The notes under the pieces: model-generated
Told to the model about the DNA's origin: nothing
The model's input: the letters and a program-made list of their open reading frames with translations, nothing else
Databases searched by the model: none
Translations under genes and position numbers: made by a program
NCBI GenBank assembly: GCA_900752535.1
Contig: CAADVV010000098.1
Location: 1-8,609, forward strand
Reading direction: 5' to 3'
Length of the DNA: 8,609 nucleotides
DNA from: Bacteroidales bacterium
GTDB lineage: Bacteria; Bacteroidota; Bacteroidia; Bacteroidales; Muribaculaceae
Part shown: positions 1-5,608 of the stretch, one piece after another
How the letters are laid out: each line of letters begins with the position of its first letter
How positions within the stretch are numbered: the first letter of the stretch is position 1

Positions 1-358
1 CGTGAGCCAGGCAGGCCGCACCCACAATCTCACCTATCGAGCCGAGCTTCGCCACCCAGGGCTCGCCCTCATATCGCTGACGCAGAGCTATGGCGACCTC
101 TGCCGCCATCGAGCGCCCCACACACGACACCTCGAGACTGTGGGTCAGACGGTTGTGGACGAAAATGCTGCCCGGCAGGGGGAAAACCTGCGTCTTGTTC
201 TGGAGACGTCTGAAGGGCGACGAGAAGACAAGACGGTCATAGTCGCGTCGGAAATCGCTGCGCGACCCGCGCCTCGGGTCGTGGATATGTTCAAGTCCGA
301 AGCGCTTGTCGTCAATCAGACGGTCCCACGACATCTTCTTTTGCCTCTCTCTGTCCAT
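1..358 (-). CDS. dgt: dGTPase-like HD-domain triphosphohydrolase, N-terminal part (runs off left edge)
   Basis: Members of this family hydrolyse dGTP (or other dNTPs) to the deoxynucleoside and tripolyphosphate in the cytoplasm, which helps control dNTP pools. Translating the minus strand from the ATG at 358-356 gives 119 residues before the window ends. It contains the Dgt hallmark FRRLQNKTQVFPL (residues 49-61), followed by VHNRLTHSLEV (67-77), whose H73 is the first metal-binding histidine. The last full codon is H119 of the HD pair, and the next codon starts with G, consistent with Asp. A second ATG at residue 9 (MSWDRLI) could be the true start. The rest of the protein lies outside the window; family members are usually well over 400 residues. 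It is transcribed divergently from the Sel1-repeat gene. The family call is firm, but substrate preference cannot be judged. Confidence 0.9.
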   Translation of the reverse strand, partial: MDRERQKKMSWDRLIDDKRFGLEHIHDPRRGSRSDFRRDYDRLVFSSPFRRLQNKTQVFPLPGSIFVHNRLTHSLEVSCVGRSMAAEVAIALRQRYEGEPWVAKLGSIGEIVGAACLAH

Positions 359-387
359 AGGTTCACTCTTTTAGAAGTCTTGATTTG

Positions 388-395
388 CAAATATA
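388..395 (-). promoter_or_regulatory. Bacteroidetes -7 box for the dGTPase gene
   Basis: On the minus strand this octamer reads TATATTTG, a match to TAnnTTTG, 29 bases upstream of the proposed ATG. A clean -33 TTTG is not visible; the closest is CTTG at 415-412, with a shorter than usual spacer. This is a motif match only. Confidence 0.45.
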
Positions 396-489
396 CGACA
401 TTCCAGTGATTCAAGTAACATCAGGATTCACAGTTCTCACTCTATAAGTTTTGTAACGATATCTCACTGAGGAATCTGCTGCGTTGTAA

Positions 490-524
490 TTTGATTGTCA
501 ACTCAGATTTTATTCGTAAATTTG
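490..524 (+). promoter_or_regulatory. Bacteroidetes-type promoter for the Sel1-repeat gene
   Basis: TTTG at 490-493 and TAAATTTG at 517-524 match the -33 and -7 elements, with a 23-base spacer that is slightly longer than typical. The predicted start of transcription is close to 530, leaving a short leader before the ATG at 554. The 12-mer TTCGTAAATTTG around the -7 box recurs upstream of aspS. Confidence 0.5.
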
Positions 525-553
525 GGTCTTATGTTTGAAAACAGACAACACGT

Positions 554-1078
554 ATGAGAAGAATCATCAGAATCTTGACCGTGGCTCTTTTCCTGACACT
601 CTCGTTGGGAGTGTCGGCGCAAAAGCCTATATCCAGACCTAAAAAGGACACTCCGAAGCAGGAGCAGACTGCGCCCGCAAAGAAACAGAAGACCAAGGCG
701 TCTAAAAGCAGTTCCCCGGCGGCAGCCACTTACCGAAAAGGCCAAGCCGCATACAACAGAGAAGACTACGCAGAGGCTTTTCGGCTTTATAGCGAGGCTC
801 CCGAGCAGGGAAATGTCGATGCCATATATGACCTTGCAAGCATGTATTATATGGGACGTGGCGTAGACTATGACTACTAGGAGGCAGCCAAATGGTATCG
901 CTTAGGCTGTGACATGGGTGACTCGAACTCGATGTTTCGTCTCGGCATTATGTATGAGGATGGGAAAGGAGTATCCCAGGAATATGAAGAGGCAGCCCGA
1001 CGGTATAAGAAATCTTTTGCTGCCGGAAATCCTTCAGCTCGCCCGTGGCTGTAGGACCTGAAAAAGAAGATGAAATAA
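554..1078 (+). pseudogene. Exported Sel1-repeat protein interrupted by two in-frame TAG codons
   Basis: Sel1 (TPR-like) repeats are short helical hairpins that serve as protein-binding scaffolds; the partner here is unknown. The protein starts with a Sec signal peptide (MRRIIRILTVALFLTLSLGVSA, predicted cleavage before QKP) without a lipobox Cys. A Lys/Pro-rich low-complexity linker follows (about residues 23-58), then Sel1 units from about residue 60. The first unit includes AIYDLASMYYMGRGV; the second reads SMFRLGIMYEDGKGV and EEAARRYKKS. Codon 109 (878-880) and codon 167 (1052-1054) are both TAG, yet the same frame keeps coding clear Sel1 sequence (EAAKWYRLG directly after the first TAG) and ends at TAA 1076-1078. 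No frameshift is needed. The TAGs sit where Gln, Glu or Lys would fit. Either this is a young pseudogene with two nonsense changes, or the ambers are read through. If TAG stops translation, a 108-residue truncated product remains. Confidence 0.75.
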
Positions 1079-1120
1079 AAACGTCCCTCATATTTATCAG
1101 AGAAATAAACATAGACAGAT

Positions 1121-1831
1121 ATGACCCAGGAACAACAGGTTATCGAAGCACTTCGCAATCTGGGAGGCTACGCTACACTGCGCCGACTCAACGAAGTTTT
1201 GGATTTCTCATCGTGGAAAACTAAAACTCCCGAAGCCAGCGTGAGAAGGATTGTGCAGAAGAGCGCTGAGATTTTTAGGATTCAGCCCGGTCTGTGGGCT
1301 CTCGAGGAGTCAAGGGACACAGTCCTTAAGAGATTTGAAATCAAGGATGGAGATTCTAAAAGCATGGAGATGTTCAGTCATGCCTACTATCAGGGTCTCC
1401 TGATCGAAATCGGTCATTATCGAAAGTCTACGACATACGTTCCGCCTCAAGATCAGCACAGATTATTTCTGGATAAGCAACTTGGTGATTTGACAGACTA
1501 TAAGACTATTCCGAGGTTCACATATGAAACTTTATTGCGCCGGGCAAGAACTGTCGATGTAATCTGGTTCAACCAAAGACATATGCCGACACACTTCTAT
1601 GAGGTTGAACATACCACAGACATCAAGAATTCCTTATCTAAATTCTATGAACTTCAGGATTTCTTCTCAAAATTCTTTATTGTGGCAAATGGCCACCGGG
1701 AGAACGAGTTTAAAGATAAAATCAATGCCTCGATTTTCTCTGACATAGTTGATCGGGTAAAATTTATCACGTATGACAAAGTCGCTTCACTTCACTCAAA
1801 TCTCACACAGCAGGAAGATTTAATCTGGTGA
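1121..1831 (+). CDS. HARE-HTH-like winged helix fused to PD-(D/E)xK nuclease-like domain, unknown function
   Basis: The protein has 236 residues, no signal peptide and no membrane segment. Residues 1-62 resemble a HARE-HTH winged helix: an N-terminal helix QQVIEALRNLGGYATLRRL, then WKTKTPEASVRRIVQ (32-46) and a final strand GLWALEE (57-63). Residues about 85-225 look like a restriction-endonuclease fold: an opening helix YYQGLLIEIGHY (89-100), VPPQD (107-111), then VDVIWF (145-150) and FYEVEHTTDI (159-168). These give candidate catalytic residues D146, E161 and E163. FFIVAN (185-190) and VKFITYDKV (213-221) are later core strands. The known family trend is DNA binding or cleavage, as in restriction or repair; the exact role here is unknown. 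It starts 42 bases after the Sel1 frame, is visibly more A+T-rich than aspS, and has no methyltransferase neighbour in view. Horizontal acquisition is plausible. The domain call is moderate and the function open. Confidence 0.7.
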   Translation: MTQEQQVIEALRNLGGYATLRRLNEVLDFSSWKTKTPEASVRRIVQKSAEIFRIQPGLWALEESRDTVLKRFEIKDGDSKSMEMFSHAYYQGLLIEIGHYRKSTTYVPPQDQHRLFLDKQLGDLTDYKTIPRFTYETLLRRARTVDVIWFNQRHMPTHFYEVEHTTDIKNSLSKFYELQDFFSKFFIVANGHRENEFKDKINASIFSDIVDRVKFITYDKVASLHSNLTQQEDLIW

Positions 1832-1857
1832 GCTATGTGTATTCCATGCGGTGAAAT

Positions 1858-1883
1858 CCCGCGAAATTTCGTAAATTTGCGGG
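1858..1883 (+). promoter_or_regulatory. Hairpin overlapping the putative aspS promoter
   Basis: CCCGC (1858-1862) plus AAATTT (1864-1869) pair with AAATTT (1873-1878) plus GCGGG (1879-1883), with one bulged G at 1863 and a 3-base loop. The right arm contains TAAATTTG (1872-1879), a perfect Bacteroidetes -7 box, about 77 bases upstream of the aspS ATG. There is no T-tract after the stem, so a terminator role for the upstream gene is weak. A convincing -33 TTTG is not visible. The site is either a promoter inside a dyad (possible regulator site) or a coincidental stem. Confidence 0.45.
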
Positions 1884-1890
1884 TTGATAG

Positions 1891-1912
1891 GGCCGCAGTC
1901 TACATTGCGGCC
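1891..1912 (+). other. Stem-loop in the aspS leader
   Basis: GGCCGCA (1891-1897) pairs perfectly with TGCGGCC (1906-1912) around an 8-base loop. If transcription starts just after the -7 box at 1872-1879, this hairpin is at the very 5' end of the aspS mRNA, about 43 bases before the ATG. No T-run follows, so it is not a standard terminator. It could stabilise the message or act in leader regulation; no T-box features are visible. Confidence 0.4.
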
Positions 1913-1955
1913 TGAAATGGCAATCGATTATTCTTAATAAAACCATATAACACAG

Positions 1956-3713
1956 ATGTATAGAACCAATACATGCGGCGAACTCCGGCTCTCTGAGGCC
2001 GGCAAGCGCGTGACGCTCGCCGGTTGGGTGCAGCGTAGCCGCAAAATGGGCGGAATGACCTTTGTCGACGTCCGCGACCGCTACGGCCTGACCCAGGTGG
2101 TCTTCAACAACGAGAATGACGCCGAGCTTCATGACCGCGCCGACCGTCTCGGACGCGAGTATGTCATCCAGGTGAGCGGCACCGTAGCCGAGCGCCAGAG
2201 CAAAAATCCCAATATGCCCACCGGTGATATCGAGATTATTGCCGACTCTCTCAATGTGCTTAATGTCAGCGAGGTGCCCCCGTTCACCATCGAGGATGAC
2301 ACCGACGGCGGCGATGACCTCCGCATGAAATATCGTTATCTCGACCTGCGCCGCGGAGCCGTGCGCCGCAATCTCGAGCTGCGTCACCGCATGGCTTTTG
2401 AGATACGCCGCTATCTCGACTCAAAGGGTTTCCTCGAGGTCGAGACGCCCGTGCTGATCAAGTCGACTCCCGAGGGCGCACGCGACTTCGTCGTGCCTTC
2501 GCGCATGAATCCCGGACAGTTTTATGCTTTGCCCCAGTCGCCCCAGACGTTCAAGCAGCTCCTGATGGTCAGCGGTTTCGACCGCTACTTCCAGATTGTC
2601 AAGTGTTTTCGCGACGAGGACCTTCGCGCCGACCGTCAGCCCGAGTTCACTCAGATTGACTGCGAGATGTCGTTTGTGGAGCAGGAAGATGTCCTTCAGA
2701 TGTTTGAAGGTCTTGTGAAACATATCTTCAAGTATGTCAAGGATATCGACATGACCGAACCGTTCCCCCGCATGACATGGGCCGACGCCATGCGTCTCTA
2801 TGGCAGCGACAAGCCCGATACACGCTTCGGAATGGAGTTTGTCGAGCTCAAGGACCTCACGGGGGGCCATGGCTTCTCGGTGATGGACGATGCTCCCTAT
2901 GTGGGTGCCATTGTTGCTCCCGGATGCGCATCATATACCCGCAAGCAGCTCGACCAGCTGACCGAATGGGTCAAACGTCCTCAGATTGGTGCCAAAGGCC
3001 TGATGTGGGTCAAGATGGAGGCTGACGGCTCATTCAAGAGCTCTGTCGGCAAGTTCTTCGACGACGCCGCGCTCAAGACATGGGCCGACCGCGCTCAGAT
3101 GAAGCCCGGCGACCTGATGCTGATTCTGGCCGGCGACACGATGAAGACCCGCAAACAGCTCGGCGAACTGCGTCTCGAGATGGGCCAGCGTCTGGGCTAT
3201 CGCGACCCCAACAAGTTCTCGTGTCTCTGGGTTATCGACTTCCCCCTCTTTGAGTGGGACGACGAGACACAGCGCTACTACGCCATGCACCATCCCTTCA
3301 CCGCCCCCAACCCCGACGATGTCGACAAACTCGACACCGACACGGGCAATGTCCGCGCCACAGCCTATGACATGGTTGTCAACGGCAACGAGCTCGGCGG
3401 CGGCTCAATCCGTATCCACGACTCGCAGCTTCAGGACCACATGTTCCGCCTGTTGGGTCTTAGCGAAGAGGATGCTCAGTATAAGTTCGGTTTCCTGATG
3501 AATGCGTTCAAATATGGCGCACCCCCTCACGGAGGTCTTGCCTTCGGCTTCGACCGCTTCGTGTCGATTTTGGCCGGACTCGATTCGATTCGCGACACTA
3601 TCGCCTTCCCCAAGAACAACTCGGGTCGTGACATGATGATTGACGCTCCGTCGGTCATTGACCAGTCTCAGCTCGACGAGCTCCACATTGATGTCATTCC
3701 CCTCGACAAATAA
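1956..3713 (+). CDS. aspS: Aspartyl-tRNA synthetase
   Basis: AspS charges tRNA(Asp) with aspartate through an aspartyl-adenylate in the cytoplasm. The 585-residue product has the bacterial architecture. It starts with an N-terminal OB-fold anticodon-binding domain (about 1-110, with VTLAGWVQRSRKMGGMTFVD). The class II catalytic core holds TPVLIKSTPEGARDF (164-178), ALPQSPQTFKQLLM (191-204), motif 2 FRDEDLRADRQPEFTQ (218-233) and motif 3 GGLAFGFDR (526-534). A GAD-type insertion lies between (about 275-420). The length is typical for bacterial AspRS and no key residue is missing. The ATG start gives MYRTNTCGELRLS, the usual beginning of Bacteroidetes AspRS. The gene is G+C-richer than the upstream HTH-nuclease gene. 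It is followed without a gap by the Nif3 gene, implying cotranscription. Whether it is discriminating for tRNA(Asp) cannot be judged by eye. Confidence 0.97.
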   Translation: MYRTNTCGELRLSEAGKRVTLAGWVQRSRKMGGMTFVDVRDRYGLTQVVFNNENDAELHDRADRLGREYVIQVSGTVAERQSKNPNMPTGDIEIIADSLNVLNVSEVPPFTIEDDTDGGDDLRMKYRYLDLRRGAVRRNLELRHRMAFEIRRYLDSKGFLEVETPVLIKSTPEGARDFVVPSRMNPGQFYALPQSPQTFKQLLMVSGFDRYFQIVKCFRDEDLRADRQPEFTQIDCEMSFVEQEDVLQMFEGLVKHIFKYVKDIDMTEPFPRMTWADAMRLYGSDKPDTRFGMEFVELKDLTGGHGFSVMDDAPYVGAIVAPGCASYTRKQLDQLTEWVKRPQIGAKGLMWVKMEADGSFKSSVGKFFDDAALKTWADRAQMKPGDLMLILAGDTMKTRKQLGELRLEMGQRLGYRDPNKFSCLWVIDFPLFEWDDETQRYYAMHHPFTAPNPDDVDKLDTDTGNVRATAYDMVVNGNELGGGSIRIHDSQLQDHMFRLLGLSEEDAQYKFGFLMNAFKYGAPPHGGLAFGFDRFVSILAGLDSIRDTIAFPKNNSGRDMMIDAPSVIDQSQLDELHIDVIPLDK

Positions 3714-4524
3714 CCGCGAAGTCACTCTCGGCGACGTTATCGCCTCCATAGAGGAGGTGGCGCCAAAGTCGCTTCAGGAGTCGTGGGACAACACCGGATG
3801 GCAGCTGCTGACGTCCCGTCAGGGTGCGTCGGCACCCTGCTCGGGTGTGCTGACCTGCGTGGATGTGACCGAGGAGATTGTCGACGAGGCAGCCTCGCTC
3901 GGTTTCAACCTGATTGTCAGCCATCATCCGGTTTTGTTTAAAGGACAGAAAAGCCTGACGGGCGCCACTCAGGTCGAGCGCGTCATCCTCGAGGCCATGC
4001 GTCGCGGTGTGTCGATATATTCATCGCACACAGCTCTCGATTCGGCCCCCGAAGTGGGCATCTCGTGGGAAATGGGACGACGTATCGGACTGACAGATAT
4101 GGAGGTTCTCGCTCCGTCAGCGGGGAACCCCGAGGCCGGTCTCGGAGTCATCGGCAACCTTTCAGAGGCTCTCACGCCGGGAGAGTTTGCCGAGCGCGTT
4201 AAGTCGGCTCTCGGCGTACCGGTGGCCGTATGTTCGCGTCCTGACGACCCGCGACGTCCCCTGCGGCGAGTGGCTCTTTGCGGCGGAGCCGGCGGCGAAT
4301 TTCTCGCCGAAGCCATAGCCCGCGGAGCCGACGCATATGTCTCCTCAGACATTCGCCATCATGACATTGTTGATAACCGTGGCGACATCTTCATAGTCAA
4401 CATAGGTCATCACGAGGCCGAGAGATGCGCCAAAGACATTTTTTATCACGCGATTACCAAAAAAATTCCTAACTTTGCAGTCAAATTGAGCGAGGTCGAG
4501 CGCGACCCCGTCGTCTATCTGTAA
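3691..4524 (+). CDS. Nif3/DUF34-family dinuclear metal-centre protein
   Basis: This family (E. coli YbgI, B. subtilis YqfO) forms toroidal hexamers with a dinuclear metal site. The physiological role is unsettled, and the GTP cyclohydrolase type 2 label is poorly supported. Hallmarks in the 277-residue product are SLQESWDNTGWQLL near the N-terminus, VSHHPVLFKG with the metal-binding histidines, YSSHTALDSAP in the middle, and the C-terminal NIGHHEAE. The start at 3691 (MSFPSTNNREVTLGD) overlaps the aspS end by 23 bases. The longer frame from 3640 would only add residues read out of frame through aspS, so it was not chosen. The length matches the short YbgI-like form; no PII/CutA-like insertion is present between the two halves. 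The neighbouring zinc-ribbon gene is a common partner of this family in many bacteria (established association). Confidence 0.92.
   Translation: MSFPSTNNREVTLGDVIASIEEVAPKSLQESWDNTGWQLLTSRQGASAPCSGVLTCVDVTEEIVDEAASLGFNLIVSHHPVLFKGQKSLTGATQVERVILEAMRRGVSIYSSHTALDSAPEVGISWEMGRRIGLTDMEVLAPSAGNPEAGLGVIGNLSEALTPGEFAERVKSALGVPVAVCSRPDDPRRPLRRVALCGGAGGEFLAEAIARGADAYVSSDIRHHDIVDNRGDIFIVNIGHHEAERCAKDIFYHAITKKIPNFAVKLSEVERDPVVYL
4470..4477 (+). promoter_or_regulatory. -7 box inside the 3' end of the Nif3 gene, for the zinc-ribbon gene
   Basis: TAACTTTG followed by CAG is a strong match to the Bacteroidetes -7 box. It lies within the last codons of the Nif3 gene and 64 bases before the zinc-ribbon ATG, with an A-rich run just upstream. 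The expected -33 TTTG is only represented by a T-run near 4440-4444. It suggests that the zinc-ribbon gene can be transcribed separately from aspS. Confidence 0.45.
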
Positions 4525-4541
4525 AATCTACGTTTTTATAA

Positions 4542-5321
4542 ATGGCAACCGATAAAACCACCAGTAATGCTGAACCGCTGAGCGTCGAGCAGCGTCTCAA
4601 ATCGCTCTACGAGCTTCAGACCACCCTTTCACAGATTGACCGCATCCGCACTATCCGCGGTGAGCTTCCCCTCGAAGTGCGCGACCTTGAGGACGAAATC
4701 GAAGGTCTCAACACCCGCATAAAGAACTATCGGAACGAAATAGCTGAGCTCAAGCAGAAAACTGCTGCCGAAAAAGAGAAAGCCACCAATTCTCAGGCTC
4801 AGATTGAGAAATACAAGGTGCAACTCGACAATGTGCGCAACAACCGCGAATTTGATCTCCTGAGCAAGGAAATTGAATTTCAGACTCTCGAGATTGAGTT
4901 GAGTGAGAAACATCTCAACGAATATGCTCGTCTGATCGATGTCAAAAACAACGAGATAACCGCCACCGAGGAGAAACTCGCCGATCGCGAGCATGTCCTT
5001 CAGGAGAAGAAGACCGAGCTTGACGAGATTGTCTCTGAGACCCGTCAGGACGAGGAACGTCTGCGTCTCGAAGCCGCCAAGCTCGAGGAGCAGATTGACC
5101 AGCGCACACTCCAGGCTTTCAAACGTATCCGTAAGAACGCCCGCAATGGCCTTGGCATCGTTTATATCCAGCGTAACGCCTGCGGCGGTTGCTTTAACCG
5201 CATTCCGCCCCAAAAGCAAATGGAGATCAAGATGCACAAGAAGGTCATTGTCTGCGAATATTGCGGTCGCATCATGATTGACCCCGAACTCGCCGGCGTT
5301 GAGCAGACCCCCGAGGCCTGA
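4542..5321 (+). CDS. Coiled-coil protein with C4-type zinc ribbon (COG1579 / zf-RING_7 type)
   Basis: The 259-residue cytoplasmic protein has a long helical region (about 15-195) rich in Glu, Lys, Leu and Gln with heptad character, including NNREFDLLSKEIE (100-112), a signature stretch of this family. It ends in a zinc ribbon with ACGGC (C214, C217) and CEYCG (C238, C241). Family members such as H. pylori HP0958 and Chlamydia CdsZ act as chaperone-like or nucleic-acid/protein-binding factors; the role in Bacteroidetes is not established. The gene begins 17 bases after the Nif3 stop and is followed by a terminator, so it closes the aspS-Nif3-zinc-ribbon unit. A separate promoter seems to lie inside the Nif3 gene. 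Its length is ordinary for the family and all four Cys are present. Confidence 0.92.
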   Translation: MATDKTTSNAEPLSVEQRLKSLYELQTTLSQIDRIRTIRGELPLEVRDLEDEIEGLNTRIKNYRNEIAELKQKTAAEKEKATNSQAQIEKYKVQLDNVRNNREFDLLSKEIEFQTLEIELSEKHLNEYARLIDVKNNEITATEEKLADREHVLQEKKTELDEIVSETRQDEERLRLEAAKLEEQIDQRTLQAFKRIRKNARNGLGIVYIQRNACGGCFNRIPPQKQMEIKMHKKVIVCEYCGRIMIDPELAGVEQTPEA

Positions 5322-5350
5322 TTCTGCGAAACGATTAATCACAACTTATA

Positions 5351-5394
5351 AAGCGACACAGCTTTCCATTTTGGAGGTCGTGTCGCTTATTTTT
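5351..5394 (+). terminator. Intrinsic terminator of the aspS-Nif3-zinc-ribbon unit
   Basis: AAGCGACAC (5351-5359) pairs perfectly with GTGTCGCTT (5380-5388). The TCCA/TGGA element in the loop can extend the structure, and the tail is ATTTTT (5389-5394). It lies 29 bases after the zinc-ribbon stop. The tail runs straight into the group II intron-like sequence. Confidence 0.88.
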
Positions 5395-5481
5395 CGCCCG
5401 ATATGGACATAATCTGACGGGTGCAAGTCGCGTGCACGCCCCGATAGCTAAGCACTGTCCGTGCTGCCGAAGGAGGGACCG

Positions 5482-5515
5482 GAGGCGCCGTATGCCGAAC
5501 GGCACGAACGGCGGC
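5482..5515 (+). ncRNA. Group II intron domain V-like hairpin
   Basis: CGCCGT (5486-5491) pairs with ACGGCG (5508-5513), and GCC (5494-5496) with GGC (5501-5503) around a GAAC loop. AT (5492-5493) and ACGA (5504-5507) form the internal bulge. The CGC at 5486-5488 corresponds to the catalytic triad that group IIC introns carry in place of AGC. Compared with the domain V of the Oceanobacillus iheyensis group IIC intron as I recall it, most positions agree. One difference replaces the usual ACGTACGG with ACGAACGG, opposite the AT bulge. Confidence 0.65.
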
Positions 5516-5541
5516 GGAGTTAGAGGTCGGTAACACGAAAG

Positions 5542-5579
5542 CAGAAGATAAACACCCTGTGATTGGCGTTTATCTCCTG
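5542..5579 (+). other. Domain VI-like stem, possible terminator for the convergent gene
   Basis: CAG, AGATAAAC and CC pair with GG, GTTTATCT and CTG in a long hairpin with single A-C mismatches at 5545/5576 and 5554/5567 and an 8-base loop. It follows the domain V-like hairpin, as domain VI should. On the minus strand the same stem lies 30 bases after the stop of the secreted-protein gene and is followed by TTCTGCTTTC. It could therefore also stop minus-strand transcription, though the T-tract is imperfect. Confidence 0.5.
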
Positions 5580-5608
5580 CCCGATACTGCATAGATTTAT
5601 CTGTGAGG

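Larger units (their letters stand above)
5392..5585 (+). mobile_element. Internally deleted group IIC intron remnant, no intron-encoded protein
   Basis: The segment resembles the two ends of a bacterial group IIC intron joined together. The 5' part has GCCCGATATGG (5396-5406), close to the intron start GUGYGCCCGRYAUGG, then GGGTGCAAGTC (5419-5429) and GAAGGA (5469-5474) from domain I. The GUGYG terminus itself reads TTTCG. The sequence then jumps to a domain V-like hairpin (5482-5515) followed by AGAGGTCGG (5522-5530), a domain VI-like stem (5542-5579) and the end CCCGAT (5580-5585). The EBS region, DII-DIV and the reverse transcriptase/maturase gene are absent. The branch-point region reads CCTGCCCGAT where CCTACYCGAT is expected, so the bulged A seems lost. 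It sits directly behind a terminator T-tract, the known target type of group IIC introns. I infer a dead remnant; an unrelated structured RNA is the alternative. Confidence 0.65.

Noticed and set aside
2..409. Plus-strand 135-codon open frame at the left edge
   Set aside because: It is antisense to the dGTPase-like gene, whose conserved motifs are clear on the minus strand.
3640..3690. Upstream ATG for the Nif3 gene
   Set aside because: It would add 17 Ser/Thr-rich residues that are only an out-of-frame reading of aspS; the ATG at 3691 fits the family start.
4629..5342. Minus-strand 237-codon open frame opposite the zinc-ribbon gene
   Set aside because: It is the shadow of a coiled-coil gene; its Leu-rich composition mirrors the Glu/Lys codons, and the plus-strand product is a clear family member.
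5395..5590. Riboswitch or HEARO/omega-type RNA as explanation of the structured segment
   Set aside because: Individual words such as GGTGCAAGTC are not decisive, but the domain V hairpin with CGC triad, the AGAGGTCGG that follows and the CCCGAT end fit a group IIC intron better. No IscB-like gene is next to it.
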